DNA of 64,000 bases from Stenotrophomonas maltophilia (GCF_013464485.1 NZ_RAUX01000009.1:98831-162830); one strand, 5' to 3'; positions 26,318 to 35,458 are shown, numbered from the stretch's first letter. Translations and numbers: made by a program. Notes: generated by a model from the sequence alone, not told the origin.

Positions 26318-28546
26318 ATGAACAAGATCGCCACTCCTTCCCGCGCCCCGAGGCGCTCGCTGTTGTCCGTGTCCATTGTCCTGATGCTGGCCTTGCCGCT
26401 GGCTGGACACGCTGAAGATTCATCCCCAATGACACCCGATGGCAGCGCCACCACGCTGGATGCGGTACGGGTCAACGCTTACCGCACAACCACCCACACC
26501 TCCGGCGCGACCAAGACCGATACCCCGGTTGCCGAGATGGCAAAATCGGTTTCGGTCATTGCCCGCGAGGAGCTCGACGCCCGCGGCGTGCAGAACCTCA
26601 ACGAGGCAATGCGCTACGTGGCCGGCGTTGTCCTGGAGAGCGGCGGCATCGACAACCGCGTCGACGACTTCCGCATCCGTGGCTTCGATGCCGGCAGCTG
26701 GAGCAACAATGTCACCGTCGACGGCATGCGTGCGCCGCAGGGTGGCCAGTGGAACCGGACCATGGTGGACAGCTGGAACCTGGAGCGCGTCGAGGTGCTG
26801 AAGGGACCGTCGGCCGTGATGTATGGCCAGGTGGCTCCGGGTGGCATGGTCAACCAGGTCAGCAAGACCCCCACGCCCGACCAGCAGCAGGTGCTGCAGG
26901 TCGGCCTGGACGGCAACGGCCAATACAGCAGCGCGTTCGATGTGGGCGCAGCGTCGGACGACAAGCGCCATCTGGGTCGTCTGGTGGGCCTGTATCGCGA
27001 CGGTGATACGCAGATCAAGCACACCCAGCAGGAGCATTGGTTCCTGGCTCCCAGCTATACCTTCCAGATCGCCGAGCGCACCCGTCTGACGGTGTTGGGC
27101 CTCTATCAGCGCGACGACGGCGGCTCGACCTACCAGTTCCTGCCGATGGACGGAACGCTCAAGGCCACCCCCTATGGGCGCATGAAGAACACGACCTTCA
27201 TTGGCGAACCGAACTGGAACACCTACGACCGCACGATCTGGACGGCCGGCTGGCTGTTCGAGCATGCCTTCAATGAGAACTGGACCCTGAGCCAGGGCGC
27301 CCGCCGCACCAACGTGGAATCGACCTTCCGCACCGTGGTGACCAATGGCGGCCTGAACCCGGACGGACGCACCCAGAAGCGGCGCGCGACCTGGGGCGAG
27401 GGCGACTCCCAAGGCGACACGATCGACACCCGCATTACCGGCAAGTTCCAGACCGGCTCGGCCGAACACACGCTGCTGGTGGGTGTGGACTGGCAGAAGG
27501 CCGATTGGGATGCGGCGCGCGGTGCGATGCGTGACCCGGCGCCGATCGACATCTTCAATCCCGTTTACACCCGCTATGTTCCGGTCACCAACAGCATCAG
27601 TTATTCCGGTGGCGTGAACCGCCAGACCGGCGCCTATCTGCAGGACCAGATCGCGCTGGACAAGTGGCGCTTCACCGTGGGTGGCCGTTATGACTGGACC
27701 AAGGACGATACCTGGACGCAGTCGTACACCGTCGCCACGGACCGCTACGGCGCGCGCACGCCCAGCCGCATCAAGAACGAAGCCTTCAGCGGCAACGCGG
27801 GCATCCTGTTCGTGGCGGACAACGGCCTGACCCCGTATCTGAGCTACGCCGAGTCGTTCCAGCCGGCCGGCAGCACGGCTACCCAGTCCTTCGACCGGAC
27901 GCCCTTCGACCCGATCACCGGCAAGCAGTGGGAAGTGGGCGTGAAGTATCAGCCGTCTGGATTCGATGGCCTGATCACGCTTTCGGCCTACGATCTGCGC
28001 CAGCAGAACATCCTGACCAACGATCCGGATCCCAGCCACAACACCTGTGGCACCACCGGGTCCAGCCAGTGCCAGGTGCAGAATGGCGAAGGTCGCGTGC
28101 GCGGCGTGGAACTGGAAGGCCGCATCACCCCGCTGGATGGCTTCAGCGTGATCGGCGCCGCATCCTGGATGGACTCGGAAGTCACCAAGAGCAACAACGG
28201 CTATCAGGGCAAGCAGTTGGCGATGGTCCCGGACTGGACTGCCGCGCTGTGGGGCGACTACACCTTCCAGGGCGGGGGACTCGCAGGCCTGAGCCTTGCC
28301 GCAGGCGTCCGCTACAACGGCGAAAGCTACGGTGACAGCGCCAACGTCTACCTGATTCCGTCCTACACGATGTGGGATGCGGCCATCCGTTACGACGTGG
28401 GCGCGATCGGAAGCGTCGGCACGCAGTTCGCGCTCAACGTCAGCAACCTGACCGACAAGCGTTTCGTGACCACGTGCAGCGGTGTCTCCTCGTGCTTCTT
28501 CGGCACGGGACGCACCGTCACGGCCACCGCCCGGTTCACCTGGTAA
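26318..28546 (+). CDS. TonB-dependent siderophore receptor
   Basis: A 742-residue outer-membrane receptor. It has a signal peptide (residues 1-35), a TonB-box region, a plug ('GVQNLNEAMRYVAGV', 'ERVEVLKGPSAVMYGQVAPGG') and a barrel ending in an aromatic C-terminal segment ('TATARFTW'). It lacks the STN domain found in the receptor at 3083, so it is a transport-only receptor of the FhuA/FhuE/FoxA class for ferric siderophores, probably hydroxamates. The three genes downstream are small membrane proteins and a PepSY protein, the usual companions of this receptor type. Confidence 0.92.
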   Translation: MNKIATPSRAPRRSLLSVSIVLMLALPLAGHAEDSSPMTPDGSATTLDAVRVNAYRTTTHTSGATKTDTPVAEMAKSVSVIAREELDARGVQNLNEAMRYVAGVVLESGGIDNRVDDFRIRGFDAGSWSNNVTVDGMRAPQGGQWNRTMVDSWNLERVEVLKGPSAVMYGQVAPGGMVNQVSKTPTPDQQQVLQVGLDGNGQYSSAFDVGAASDDKRHLGRLVGLYRDGDTQIKHTQQEHWFLAPSYTFQIAERTRLTVLGLYQRDDGGSTYQFLPMDGTLKATPYGRMKNTTFIGEPNWNTYDRTIWTAGWLFEHAFNENWTLSQGARRTNVESTFRTVVTNGGLNPDGRTQKRRATWGEGDSQGDTIDTRITGKFQTGSAEHTLLVGVDWQKADWDAARGAMRDPAPIDIFNPVYTRYVPVTNSISYSGGVNRQTGAYLQDQIALDKWRFTVGGRYDWTKDDTWTQSYTVATDRYGARTPSRIKNEAFSGNAGILFVADNGLTPYLSYAESFQPAGSTATQSFDRTPFDPITGKQWEVGVKYQPSGFDGLITLSAYDLRQQNILTNDPDPSHNTCGTTGSSQCQVQNGEGRVRGVELEGRITPLDGFSVIGAASWMDSEVTKSNNGYQGKQLAMVPDWTAALWGDYTFQGGGLAGLSLAAGVRYNGESYGDSANVYLIPSYTMWDAAIRYDVGAIGSVGTQFALNVSNLTDKRFVTTCSGVSSCFFGTGRTVTATARFTW

Positions 28547-28554
28547 CCCTTCTG

Positions 28555-28588
28555 CCCCGTGACCGGCCAGCCAGGTCACGGGGCTTTC
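28555..28588 (+). terminator. Terminator or attenuator after the TonB receptor gene
   Basis: Arms 28555-28564 and 28574-28583 pair over 10 bp, followed by CTTTCGT. It lies between the receptor and its downstream partners and could lower their expression relative to the receptor. Confidence 0.65.
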
Positions 28589-28604
28589 GTATGAGACTTC
28601 CACA

Positions 28605-28898
28605 ATGTCAGTCGTGATAGCGTTGCTGGCTTCAGCCACGGGTGTGGCTGGGGCATGGCTGTTCTATCTGGCGTCACCGAAGCAGCAGTGGCGGCGCGCC
28701 GGACCTTGGCCTGTCCGCGGGAAATGGATTCCCGGCAGCACCTTGTCGCTGGTCTCGCTGGCGTTGTTCCTGTCTTTGATGGGAAGCGGTGCGGCCTTCT
28801 TCACCTGGTTGACGATCCTGATGCTGGTCTGGTCGGCCGCGCCCTTCCTGGGTGTCTGGCGCGCACGAAAGCGTGGAGGTGCCCATGGCCAGCCCTGA
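28605..28898 (+). CDS. DUF3325-like small membrane protein
   Basis: A 97-residue protein with three likely spans. It opens with a helix at residues 4-23 and carries 'LYLASPKQQ'-like 'FYLASPKQQWRR', a mark of DUF3325 proteins encoded beside TonB siderophore receptors and PepSY proteins. Its molecular role is unknown; by context it takes part in iron release or siderophore reduction at the inner membrane. Its end overlaps the next gene by 14 bases. Confidence 0.75.
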   Translation: MSVVIALLASATGVAGAWLFYLASPKQQWRRAGPWPVRGKWIPGSTLSLVSLALFLSLMGSGAAFFTWLTILMLVWSAAPFLGVWRARKRGGAHGQP

Positions 28899-29184
28899 CA
28901 AGTTGCAGAGCCGGCACTGGTTCGGAAAGATCTGCGCCGGCGTACTGCTGGGCTTCGGGCTCTCCCTGGCCTTGTCCGGCCTCTTTGCCTGGTTCGGGCC
29001 CGGCGGCATTGATGGCGGCGGTGGCAAGGCCCAGTTCAACATGTGGCTGGTTGCGCTGCTGTGGGCACCCATCCTGTCATTCGTTTTCCTTTTCCGTAGC
29101 AGCGCACGCGCCTGGCTGTGGCTGGGTGCTGCCAACGCTGTGGCCTTTGGCGCGCTCTGGCTGGCGCGAAGCCATCTGGGCTGA
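28885..29184 (+). CDS. DUF3649-like small membrane protein
   Basis: A 99-residue protein with three spans (about residues 12-35, 50-68 and 74-92). The order DUF3325, DUF3649, PepSY is a recurrent set in iron-uptake loci of gamma-proteobacteria. In the first iron locus of this window a comparable module is fused to the end of the PepSY protein. The ATG at 28885 follows GGAGG at 28875-28879 and overlaps the preceding gene. Confidence 0.72.
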   Translation: MASPDKLQSRHWFGKICAGVLLGFGLSLALSGLFAWFGPGGIDGGGGKAQFNMWLVALLWAPILSFVFLFRSSARAWLWLGAANAVAFGALWLARSHLG

Positions 29185-29192
29185 GACCTCAC

Positions 29193-30755
29193 ATGAAGAT
29201 CCGCAACGACATCATCAAGGTCTACAAGGACGTGCACATCTGGGTCGGCATCCTTGCTGGCCTGATGCTGTTCGTTGCCTTCTATGCCGGCTCGATCACC
29301 ATGTTCGAGAAGCCGCTGGAGCGATGGGCCACACCGCCTTCAACACTGTCTGCACCCGTGCCGATGGCACGCGCGCCGGACCTGTTGGCGGCCGTGCTGA
29401 AGGCGCACCCCGAGGCGGCGAAGAACTACAGCGTGATGGTGCAGACCTCGCCGGAGGCACCTGCCCGGGTGATCTGGCGAGTACGTGGCGACAAGCCGCG
29501 GCAGTTCACCGAATTTGGCGCAAGCTTCGACGCGGAGGGGCGGCTTCAGGTGGAGCAGCTGCGCAAGGCGCCCGTGGCGCAACTTGTTGATACGCTGCAC
29601 CAGTTTGTCGGCCTGCCGTTCCCGGATGCGGTTTCGCGCCCCATCATGGGCATCATTGCGCTGATGTATGCCGTGGCATTGATCTCCGGCGTCATCGTGC
29701 TGCTGCCAACGCTGGTGAAAGACTTCTTCGCCGTAAGGGTAGGCAAGAACATCAAGCGCATGTGGCTGGATGTGCACAACGCGCTGGGCATTGTCAGCCT
29801 GCCGTTCCACCTGATCATGGCCGTGACCTGCGTGGTATTCGCGTTCCACGATCAGATCTACGACATCCAGGACAAGGTGGTTTACCCCAACGGCATCCAA
29901 TGGGGCGAGGAGCATGACGCCGGGCCCGCTCCGGGCGCCCAGCCTCTGCCTGCGCCGGCACTGCTGGAAAAGGTAGAGGCACAGCTGCCAGGTTTCGAGG
30001 TCTACAGCCTGGGCTTCCAGCAGAAGGGCAGTGTGGTCGAGGGGCGGGTCACCGGCCTGGATATCCGCTACGGCACCCGCGCCCGCACCTACATGAGCAC
30101 TCATCTGGATCCTTACACCGGCGAGGTGGATGCGCATGATCTCCCCGGCCACATGGGCGGTTGGGATACGGCGGTCAATGCCTTCTTCATGCTTCACTTC
30201 GGCAGCTTTGGCGGAAACCCAGTGCGCTGGATGTACCTGCTGCTTGGGCTTGGCGGCGCGATCGTGTTCTACACCGGCAACCTGCTATGGATCGAGTCAC
30301 GGCGCAAGAAGCAACGCGATGCCAACCTGCCGGAGCAGAAGCGATCCACGCGCGTGCTGGGATCGCTGACCATCGGTGTGTCCTTGGGCTGTGTCACCGG
30401 CATCTCGGCAACACTGGCCGCCACCAAGTGGCTTCCCGGGCTGGTTGCGAATGTGCCGGCATGGCACGAAGGCATCTACTATGCGGTCTTCCTGCTGGCC
30501 GTCGGCTGGGCCTTCCTGCGCGGGGCTGCGCGCTCGGCCTATGAGCTGCTGTACGTCAGCGCCGTGGTGACGGCACTGATCCCGCTCGGCAGTCTCGCTG
30601 CGCTGGCCGGGGTTCCGGGCACCTGGAACCATTCAAGTGCCGGGGCGGCTGTAGACGTCACCGCTGTTGTGGCGGCGATCATTCTCTGGCAGCTGGCCAA
30701 GCGCACGAAGAAGCGCACAGTGGAAGGCCACAAGGACAGTGTTTGGGCCCTGTAG
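29193..30755 (+). CDS. PepSY-associated TM protein (PiuB-like)
   Basis: A 520-residue inner-membrane protein. The N-terminal span follows 'VYKDVHIWVGILAGLMLFV' and matches the PepSY-TM family. Other spans are near residues 150-170, 205-225, 345-370 and 390-480, with a large periplasmic loop between the third and fourth. Family members may act as ferric-siderophore reductases through haem or redox histidines in the spans. The start at 29193 begins 9 bases after the DUF3649-like gene. Its 3' end converges on the TonB receptor at 30793. Confidence 0.87.
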   Translation: MKIRNDIIKVYKDVHIWVGILAGLMLFVAFYAGSITMFEKPLERWATPPSTLSAPVPMARAPDLLAAVLKAHPEAAKNYSVMVQTSPEAPARVIWRVRGDKPRQFTEFGASFDAEGRLQVEQLRKAPVAQLVDTLHQFVGLPFPDAVSRPIMGIIALMYAVALISGVIVLLPTLVKDFFAVRVGKNIKRMWLDVHNALGIVSLPFHLIMAVTCVVFAFHDQIYDIQDKVVYPNGIQWGEEHDAGPAPGAQPLPAPALLEKVEAQLPGFEVYSLGFQQKGSVVEGRVTGLDIRYGTRARTYMSTHLDPYTGEVDAHDLPGHMGGWDTAVNAFFMLHFGSFGGNPVRWMYLLLGLGGAIVFYTGNLLWIESRRKKQRDANLPEQKRSTRVLGSLTIGVSLGCVTGISATLAATKWLPGLVANVPAWHEGIYYAVFLLAVGWAFLRGAARSAYELLYVSAVVTALIPLGSLAALAGVPGTWNHSSAGAAVDVTAVVAAIILWQLAKRTKKRTVEGHKDSVWAL

Positions 30756-30792
30756 TCCAATGGCCGCAACTGCCACGAACTTGATTGCCATC

Positions 30793-32769
30793 CTAGAACT
30801 TCATCCTGACGCCGCCATTCACCACAAACCCTTCCAGCGGCGCCCACGCATCCACGGTCCACTGGCCATCGTCGGCGCGACGAGGCCGCAGCATCGGGTT
30901 GTAGCCGCTCTGGCGGACGTTGAGAATGTTCTCCAGGTTGAGGAACAGGCTGACTCTTCCCAGCACGATCTCTCCCAGTGCACCCACTTCCAGATACGGT
31001 CGGCTGCGTCGATGCCAGGGATTGTCATCCAGCGCCTGGATGCCGGTGTAGTAGGCTTCAAGCCCCATGCGGCCACGCTCATGTTGCTCCCACATGGCAA
31101 CCAGGCCAGCACTGTGCCGAGGGGTAAGAGACACCGGGCGACGGCCGGCGCCTTCCTCACCAGGTTCGCGCGCATCGGTGTAGACATAGCTGCCGGTCAC
31201 CGTGATGTCCTGCCAGCGGTAGCGCAGCAGCAGTTCACTGCCACGGGTGCGGGTGACGCCCTCCACATTGACCAGCCGCACGCGTTCACCCGGCGCGCTC
31301 GCAGACTCCACCAGGCGCACCGCATGGTCGATGTCCGATGCGAACACGCTGAGGTTCAGCTCCCAGGGGCCATGCACATAGCCTGCATCGATGGATCCGG
31401 TTGTAGCGATTTCCGCGCGAAGGCCGGTGAGCGGCTCCAGGCGTGACAGGCCAGCGGCCTCGATCTGCTCGACGAAGGGCGTAGGTGCGTAGAAGCCTCT
31501 ACCGATCGACGCGCGCAGGGTCCACTCGTCAGGGCGGAACAACAAGGACACGCGGGGGCTGAAATGCCCGCCATAGGCGCTGTGGTCATCCCAGCGCGCA
31601 CTGCCGGAAAGCGTAAGGTCATCGCGCAGCGCCTGCTCGGCCTGCACGAACAGGGCGGGCACGGTGTAGCGGTAATCAAACTGTGGGTATCGGGCGGAAC
31701 GGAACCGGTCCTGTTGCGCGGCGATGCCCGCCAGCCAGCTGGTGGTGCCTACGCCGGACGCATAGCTCACTTCGGCAAACCCGGTCTGATGAGTGTCATT
31801 GTCCTGCTCAGGGCCATACCCGTGGTCGTGATCGGTGGACATGGCCGATGCGCGCAGCTGCAGGCGGTCGCTCTCGCGTACGGGAACATCGACTATCGCG
31901 CCGGCGTCAACGCGCTCCGTGCGCTGTGTGAGAACGAAGGGCTGCCCATCGGGCGCCCGTTGACCGGGCAGTGTTCCGCCCAGCCGACTCTCGCGCGTTG
32001 CACCTGCCGTCAGCAGTCCACGCACTCCATTCTCAGATTCCCAGAACAGGCGCGGCCGGACTGTGGCTCGCTCGTAGCCGGGGATGTCAGCCCAGCCGTC
32101 TCCGTCCAGATCCTGGCGGTCCTGGCGATGGTAGCCACCCACCACCGAGAGACCCCAATGCTCGGCCAGGGGCCCGGCTGCGTAGCCGGTCACGTCCTGC
32201 CCGCCACGGCTGGTGGCATTGAGCAGCATTTCGGCCTCGGCGGTTTCCTTGGGCCGGCGCGATATCAGGTTCACCACACCGCCCAACGCTGCTGGACCGT
32301 ACAACGCCGACGCGCTGCCCTTGATGATCTCGACACTGCCAAGGTCGGCCGGGGGAATCTGCAGCAGGCCGATGGACGATGACTGACCGCCGTATAGCGG
32401 CAGACCGTCGGCCAGCAGCTGGGTATACCGGCCGCGCAGGCCCTGGATTCGGATGTTCGATGCGCCCATGCCTGGCGAGGTGTTCTGCACCCGCACACCC
32501 GCCGTCTCGGCCACCAGCATGGAGACGTTGCCCGGCGACATCAGCAGCTTCTCTTCGATCTCTTCCTGCGATACGACGTCTACCCGGATCGGTTCGTCGG
32601 AAACGCGGCGCCCTGACCGTGTCGACTGCACGACCACCGCATCCAGCTCCACGGCCTCATCGTGGTGGTCGTCGTGCGCGGCTGGCGGTTCATGCGCATT
32701 GGCCGGGGCAACGGCGGACAGCAGGGCGGCGCTCAGCGCCAGGGCAAGCGGATGGGGCAGCAGGGTCAT
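30793..32769 (-). CDS. TonB-dependent receptor with His-rich N-terminus, in a metal locus
   Basis: A 658-residue outer-membrane receptor with a signal peptide followed by a His/Asp-rich stretch ('AHDDHHDEAVE') just before the plug. The plug shows 'SVEIIKGSASALYGPAALGG' and the barrel ends in a Phe ('NGGVRMKF'). It is closer to the small-metal/cobalamin-type receptors than to the siderophore receptors elsewhere in the window. A MerR-type promoter (32815-32845) lies 46 bases before its start, and the metal-type merR gene is directly upstream in the same direction. That points to metal-dependent expression; the ligand is not evident. Confidence 0.85.
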   Translation of the reverse strand: MTLLPHPLALALSAALLSAVAPANAHEPPAAHDDHHDEAVELDAVVVQSTRSGRRVSDEPIRVDVVSQEEIEEKLLMSPGNVSMLVAETAGVRVQNTSPGMGASNIRIQGLRGRYTQLLADGLPLYGGQSSSIGLLQIPPADLGSVEIIKGSASALYGPAALGGVVNLISRRPKETAEAEMLLNATSRGGQDVTGYAAGPLAEHWGLSVVGGYHRQDRQDLDGDGWADIPGYERATVRPRLFWESENGVRGLLTAGATRESRLGGTLPGQRAPDGQPFVLTQRTERVDAGAIVDVPVRESDRLQLRASAMSTDHDHGYGPEQDNDTHQTGFAEVSYASGVGTTSWLAGIAAQQDRFRSARYPQFDYRYTVPALFVQAEQALRDDLTLSGSARWDDHSAYGGHFSPRVSLLFRPDEWTLRASIGRGFYAPTPFVEQIEAAGLSRLEPLTGLRAEIATTGSIDAGYVHGPWELNLSVFASDIDHAVRLVESASAPGERVRLVNVEGVTRTRGSELLLRYRWQDITVTGSYVYTDAREPGEEGAGRRPVSLTPRHSAGLVAMWEQHERGRMGLEAYYTGIQALDDNPWHRRSRPYLEVGALGEIVLGRVSLFLNLENILNVRQSGYNPMLRPRRADDGQWTVDAWAPLEGFVVNGGVRMKF

Positions 32770-32814
32770 GGGTCGTCAGGGCGGCAAGGCCGCGCGGTGG
32801 CGAAGGAGCCCGGC

Positions 32815-32845
32815 GTTGTAAACCTTGATGCAGCTACAAGGTCAA
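32815..32845 (-). promoter_or_regulatory. MerR-type promoter of the TonB receptor gene
   Basis: On the minus strand TTGACC (32840-32845) and TACAAC (32815-32820) are 19 bp apart, the long spacer typical of MerR-regulated promoters. The dyad ACCTTGTAG-CTG-CATCAAGGT lies across it and shares its left arm with the operator at 33260. Confidence 0.7.
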
Positions 32846-33252
32846 GCGGCAGGCTGCGGTTGAAGGGCTTCCAGCACCCTGCAGTCGGCCACGCGGCCGC
32901 CCGGGCAATTGCCGATCATCCGCTCCAGCTCGCCCTGCAACGCCTGCAGGTCCTGGATCCGGCGCGTGATGTCCGCGATGTGCGCTTTCACCACATCATC
33001 CACCGAACTGCACTCGTGCTCCCGCTGTTCACCAAGGGCAATCAACTCGCGGATCTGTTCGATGGAGAAGCCCAGTTCCCGGGCCCGGCGCACGAACGAC
33101 AGGCGCCTCTGGTCCTGCGCGCCGTAGTAGCGATAGTTGCCTTCCGAGCGCAGCGGCGGCTGCAGCAGGCCGATCTTCTCGTAATAGCGGATGGTTTCGG
33201 CCTTGGTGCCGGTCTGGCGGGCCAGCTGGCCGATGGTGAGGTGGCTGGGCAT
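32842..33252 (-). CDS. MerR-family metal regulator (CadR/PbrR-like)
   Basis: A 136-residue MerR regulator. The N-terminal HTH is 'IGQLARQTGTKAETIRYYEKIG', followed by a dimerisation helix and Cys residues in 'EHECSS', 'GNCPGG' and 'VADCRV'. These match the spacing of the cysteines that bind Cd(II), Pb(II) or Zn(II) in CadR/PbrR proteins. It is divergent from the CDF exporter gene, and the operator/promoter of the exporter lies between them. The start at 33252 is preferred because the domain begins there. Confidence 0.88.
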   Translation of the reverse strand: MPSHLTIGQLARQTGTKAETIRYYEKIGLLQPPLRSEGNYRYYGAQDQRRLSFVRRARELGFSIEQIRELIALGEQREHECSSVDDVVKAHIADITRRIQDLQALQGELERMIGNCPGGRVADCRVLEALQPQPAA

Positions 33253-33256
33253 GGGC

Positions 33257-33287
33257 TTGACCTTGTAGGGGCTACAGGGTTGATAAC
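33257..33287 (+). promoter_or_regulatory. MerR-type promoter/operator of the CDF exporter gene
   Basis: TTGACC (33257-33262) and GATAAC (33282-33287) have a 19-bp spacer. ACCTTGTAG (33260-33268) and CTACAGGGT (33272-33280) form the dyad with a 3-base centre, close to the known CadR/PbrR operator form. Confidence 0.82.
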
Positions 33288-33337
33288 GGTTGCCCCATCC
33301 TTTTTCAAGCCCGGGCGCAGCCTGGCCGGAGGCACCC

Positions 33338-33964
33338 ATGGACCACTGCTGCGGCCACAAGCGCCAGGAACTGGAAGCGCTGGCCCTTCACAGTGCGCAG
33401 CGGCGCGTACTGGCGGCAGTACTCGTCATCAACCTGGCGATGTTCTTCATCGAGTTCGGCGCGGGCATCGTGGCGCGTTCCAGTGCCCTGCAGGCCGATG
33501 CAGTGGACATGCTGGGCGACGCGATCGTCTACGGCCTGAGCCTGTGGGCAGTGAACCGTGGGGCGCGCTGGGAGGCCGGTGCGGCCCTCGCCAAGGGGCT
33601 GCTGATCCTGGCCTTCTTTGTCTTCATCGTGGTGGAGGTGATCAGCAAGCTGATCCACGGCGTGCCGCCTTCCAGCGGCTTGATGCTGGGGTTCGGAACC
33701 ATCGCGCTGGTGGCCAATCTGGTGTGCCTGGCTCTGCTGTGGCGGTTCCGCGCGCTCAACATCAACATGAAAAGCACCTTCGAGTGCTCTCGCAATGATG
33801 TCGCCGCCAACATCGGTGTGCTGGTGGCTGCAGGTGGCGTTGCGCTGACCGGAAGTGGCTGGCCGGATATCGTGGCTGGCGCGGTGATCGCCCTGCTATT
33901 CCTGAAATCTGCGCTGGGATTGATTGGCGAGGCGTGGCCCGCGTGGCGTGCACCGACGAAATAG
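33338..33964 (+). CDS. Cation diffusion facilitator-type metal exporter
   Basis: A 208-residue protein with six likely spans. The N-terminal 'MDHCCGHK' is a metal-binding extension. The CDF metal sites are visible as 'DAVDMLGDAIVY' (D-x3-D in the second span) and 'CSRNDVAANIGV' (N-D-x-x-x-N in the fifth). It would export Zn, Cd or Co in exchange for protons. It lacks the long C-terminal cytoplasmic domain of many CDFs. A paralogue with the same features is encoded at 61747-62364. Expression from the MerR-type promoter upstream is inferred. Confidence 0.85.
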   Translation: MDHCCGHKRQELEALALHSAQRRVLAAVLVINLAMFFIEFGAGIVARSSALQADAVDMLGDAIVYGLSLWAVNRGARWEAGAALAKGLLILAFFVFIVVEVISKLIHGVPPSSGLMLGFGTIALVANLVCLALLWRFRALNINMKSTFECSRNDVAANIGVLVAAGGVALTGSGWPDIVAGAVIALLFLKSALGLIGEAWPAWRAPTK

Positions 33965-33979
33965 TCAAGCGAAGACGAT

Positions 33980-34609
33980 ATGAGCATGCATACTCCCCGC
34001 ACCTTATTGTTGCTGTTCGTGGCCCTCGCTGCCGCGTGCCAAGGACCTGCGCCAGAGCCGGTGGTGCATGAGCGGGTACGCCCGTATCTGCAGCGCCCCG
34101 GTGCCGACGCGGCCGGTGGTAACGCCGTGGTGGTCCATCTATCGCGCAGTGACGGCCGGGTAAAGGAAGGGCCTGGCAGGGCAGCGGGTACGCCGTGGAA
34201 CTCGATCCGCCTGCTGGTGAGCGTTGGCACAACGCTGCCAGCGTCCATGCTGCTTCTTCCCGACGACCGGGTCATTGATGAAGGGGATGGCTTCGAACTG
34301 ATTCTGTCCAGGCATGGGACATCGCGCCCGCCTGTTCTGCGTTTTGAAGGCCCCTGCGGCCACCGCGTTCTGGCAGTTCAATCCTCAGTCGATAGACCCG
34401 ACCGGAAAACCTATCTAGCAGAAATGCAGATGGACGGGGTGTTTCTGCGGTATCTCTACGGCGCAGAGACGCGCGCCGACCATCTTCGCTTCGCCTCGTG
34501 GGCCTACCGTTGGTACGCCGGGCAGGAGTGCCCCGTTCCGCTGAAAGCGCCTCGTGATGTGCCCGTGCCTCGAAGCAGGATGGCTGCGCCACCTGAAAGT
34601 CGGCCCTGA
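33980..34609 (+). CDS. Putative lipoprotein of unknown function
   Basis: A 209-residue protein. It has a signal peptide with a lipobox at 'LAAAC' (Cys about residue 20). The rest is a compact domain with 'EGPCGHRVLAVQSSVDRPD' and a second Cys in 'GQECPVPLKAP'; Trp/Tyr-rich 'WAYRWYAG' is near the C-terminus. I do not recognise the family. It starts 15 bases after the exporter gene and may be co-transcribed with it. Confidence 0.68.
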   Translation: MSMHTPRTLLLLFVALAAACQGPAPEPVVHERVRPYLQRPGADAAGGNAVVVHLSRSDGRVKEGPGRAAGTPWNSIRLLVSVGTTLPASMLLLPDDRVIDEGDGFELILSRHGTSRPPVLRFEGPCGHRVLAVQSSVDRPDRKTYLAEMQMDGVFLRYLYGAETRADHLRFASWAYRWYAGQECPVPLKAPRDVPVPRSRMAAPPESRP

Positions 34610-34707
34610 TCAAAGCTATGGATTCCGCGCCCGTACGCTGAGCATCCGTCGCACGGCTCGGCTACGATAATGCCGCCGGCATCCGCGCCGGCGGGGCAGG
34701 GGATGCA

Positions 34708-35439
34708 ATGGAAATGCAGGCAGGGGGCGGATTCGATTCGCCGGACCAGACCAAGCAGCAGGAACTGAGCTTCCACTGGCTTTACCAGCGGGTGCAGGGG
34801 CTGGTGGAGCACAGCATCTATCCGAAGGCGGGCCCGCTGGAAAGGTGGTCGTTTCGCATCGGCATTGCCGCCGCGGTCATCGGCATTCTCTGCGGCCAGA
34901 TTCCTGATCGATGGCTGCCAGTCCAGATGGTGCTGCAGGTGGTTGTCGCATGTCTGGCAATCGAGATCGGTGGCTTCATCATCGGAGGCATCCTGGCCGC
35001 CGGGAGGGGGCTACGACAGTTCAGCCAGCCACGGCTGACGCACGCCCAGGAGATGGATGGTGACTTCGCTCACTGGCAGGCGGTAGTTGCCGAGCTTCGC
35101 GGATTTCCTCGCATCGAGCGCGAGCGTCGCCTCCGATACGTAAGCACGCTACGCACCAACATGATCGAGCGTATGGGCATGATGTATGGTGGCCTGCAAC
35201 GGCTTGGGCCATTCCCACTCTTGATTGCCCTCTTCCTGCAGTTCCGCGGATGGAAATGGGGCGACTGGGCGAGCGCATTCGACGTCACTCTGGTCGGCGC
35301 GCTACTGATCTTCGCCATGGTGCTGCTGTACCTGCTGGGCTGGATGCTGATCAGTCTTCGCACACGCCTGGACACCTACGTCGCACTGCTTGAAGGCTCC
35401 ATACACGAGCCCGAACCGCCCGTTGCAGCGCCCTTGTAG
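34708..35439 (+). CDS. Integral membrane protein of unknown function
   Basis: A 243-residue protein with four predicted spans (about residues 50-66, 74-95, 165-180 and 192-216). The middle region (100-160) is cytoplasmic or periplasmic and helical, with 'ERERRLRYVSTLRTNMIERMG'. I do not recognise the family. The start at 34708 has GGGG upstream. Its stop TAG is part of a GTAG palindrome. Confidence 0.7.
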   Translation: MEMQAGGGFDSPDQTKQQELSFHWLYQRVQGLVEHSIYPKAGPLERWSFRIGIAAAVIGILCGQIPDRWLPVQMVLQVVVACLAIEIGGFIIGGILAAGRGLRQFSQPRLTHAQEMDGDFAHWQAVVAELRGFPRIERERRLRYVSTLRTNMIERMGMMYGGLQRLGPFPLLIALFLQFRGWKWGDWASAFDVTLVGALLIFAMVLLYLLGWMLISLRTRLDTYVALLEGSIHEPEPPVAAPL

Positions 35440-35458
35440 AGCCGAGCCATGCTCGGCT
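35436..35458 (+). repeat. GTAG palindrome (SMAG-type element)
   Basis: GTAG followed by perfect 8-bp arms (35440-35447, 35451-35458) around CAT. The TAG is the stop of the membrane-protein gene, and the far arm touches the stop of the convergent gene at 35457. Confidence 0.8.

Noticed and set aside
26420-28639. Long open minus-strand frame opposite the second TonB receptor
   Set aside because: Same explanation: no domain, and the receptor on the plus strand is complete.
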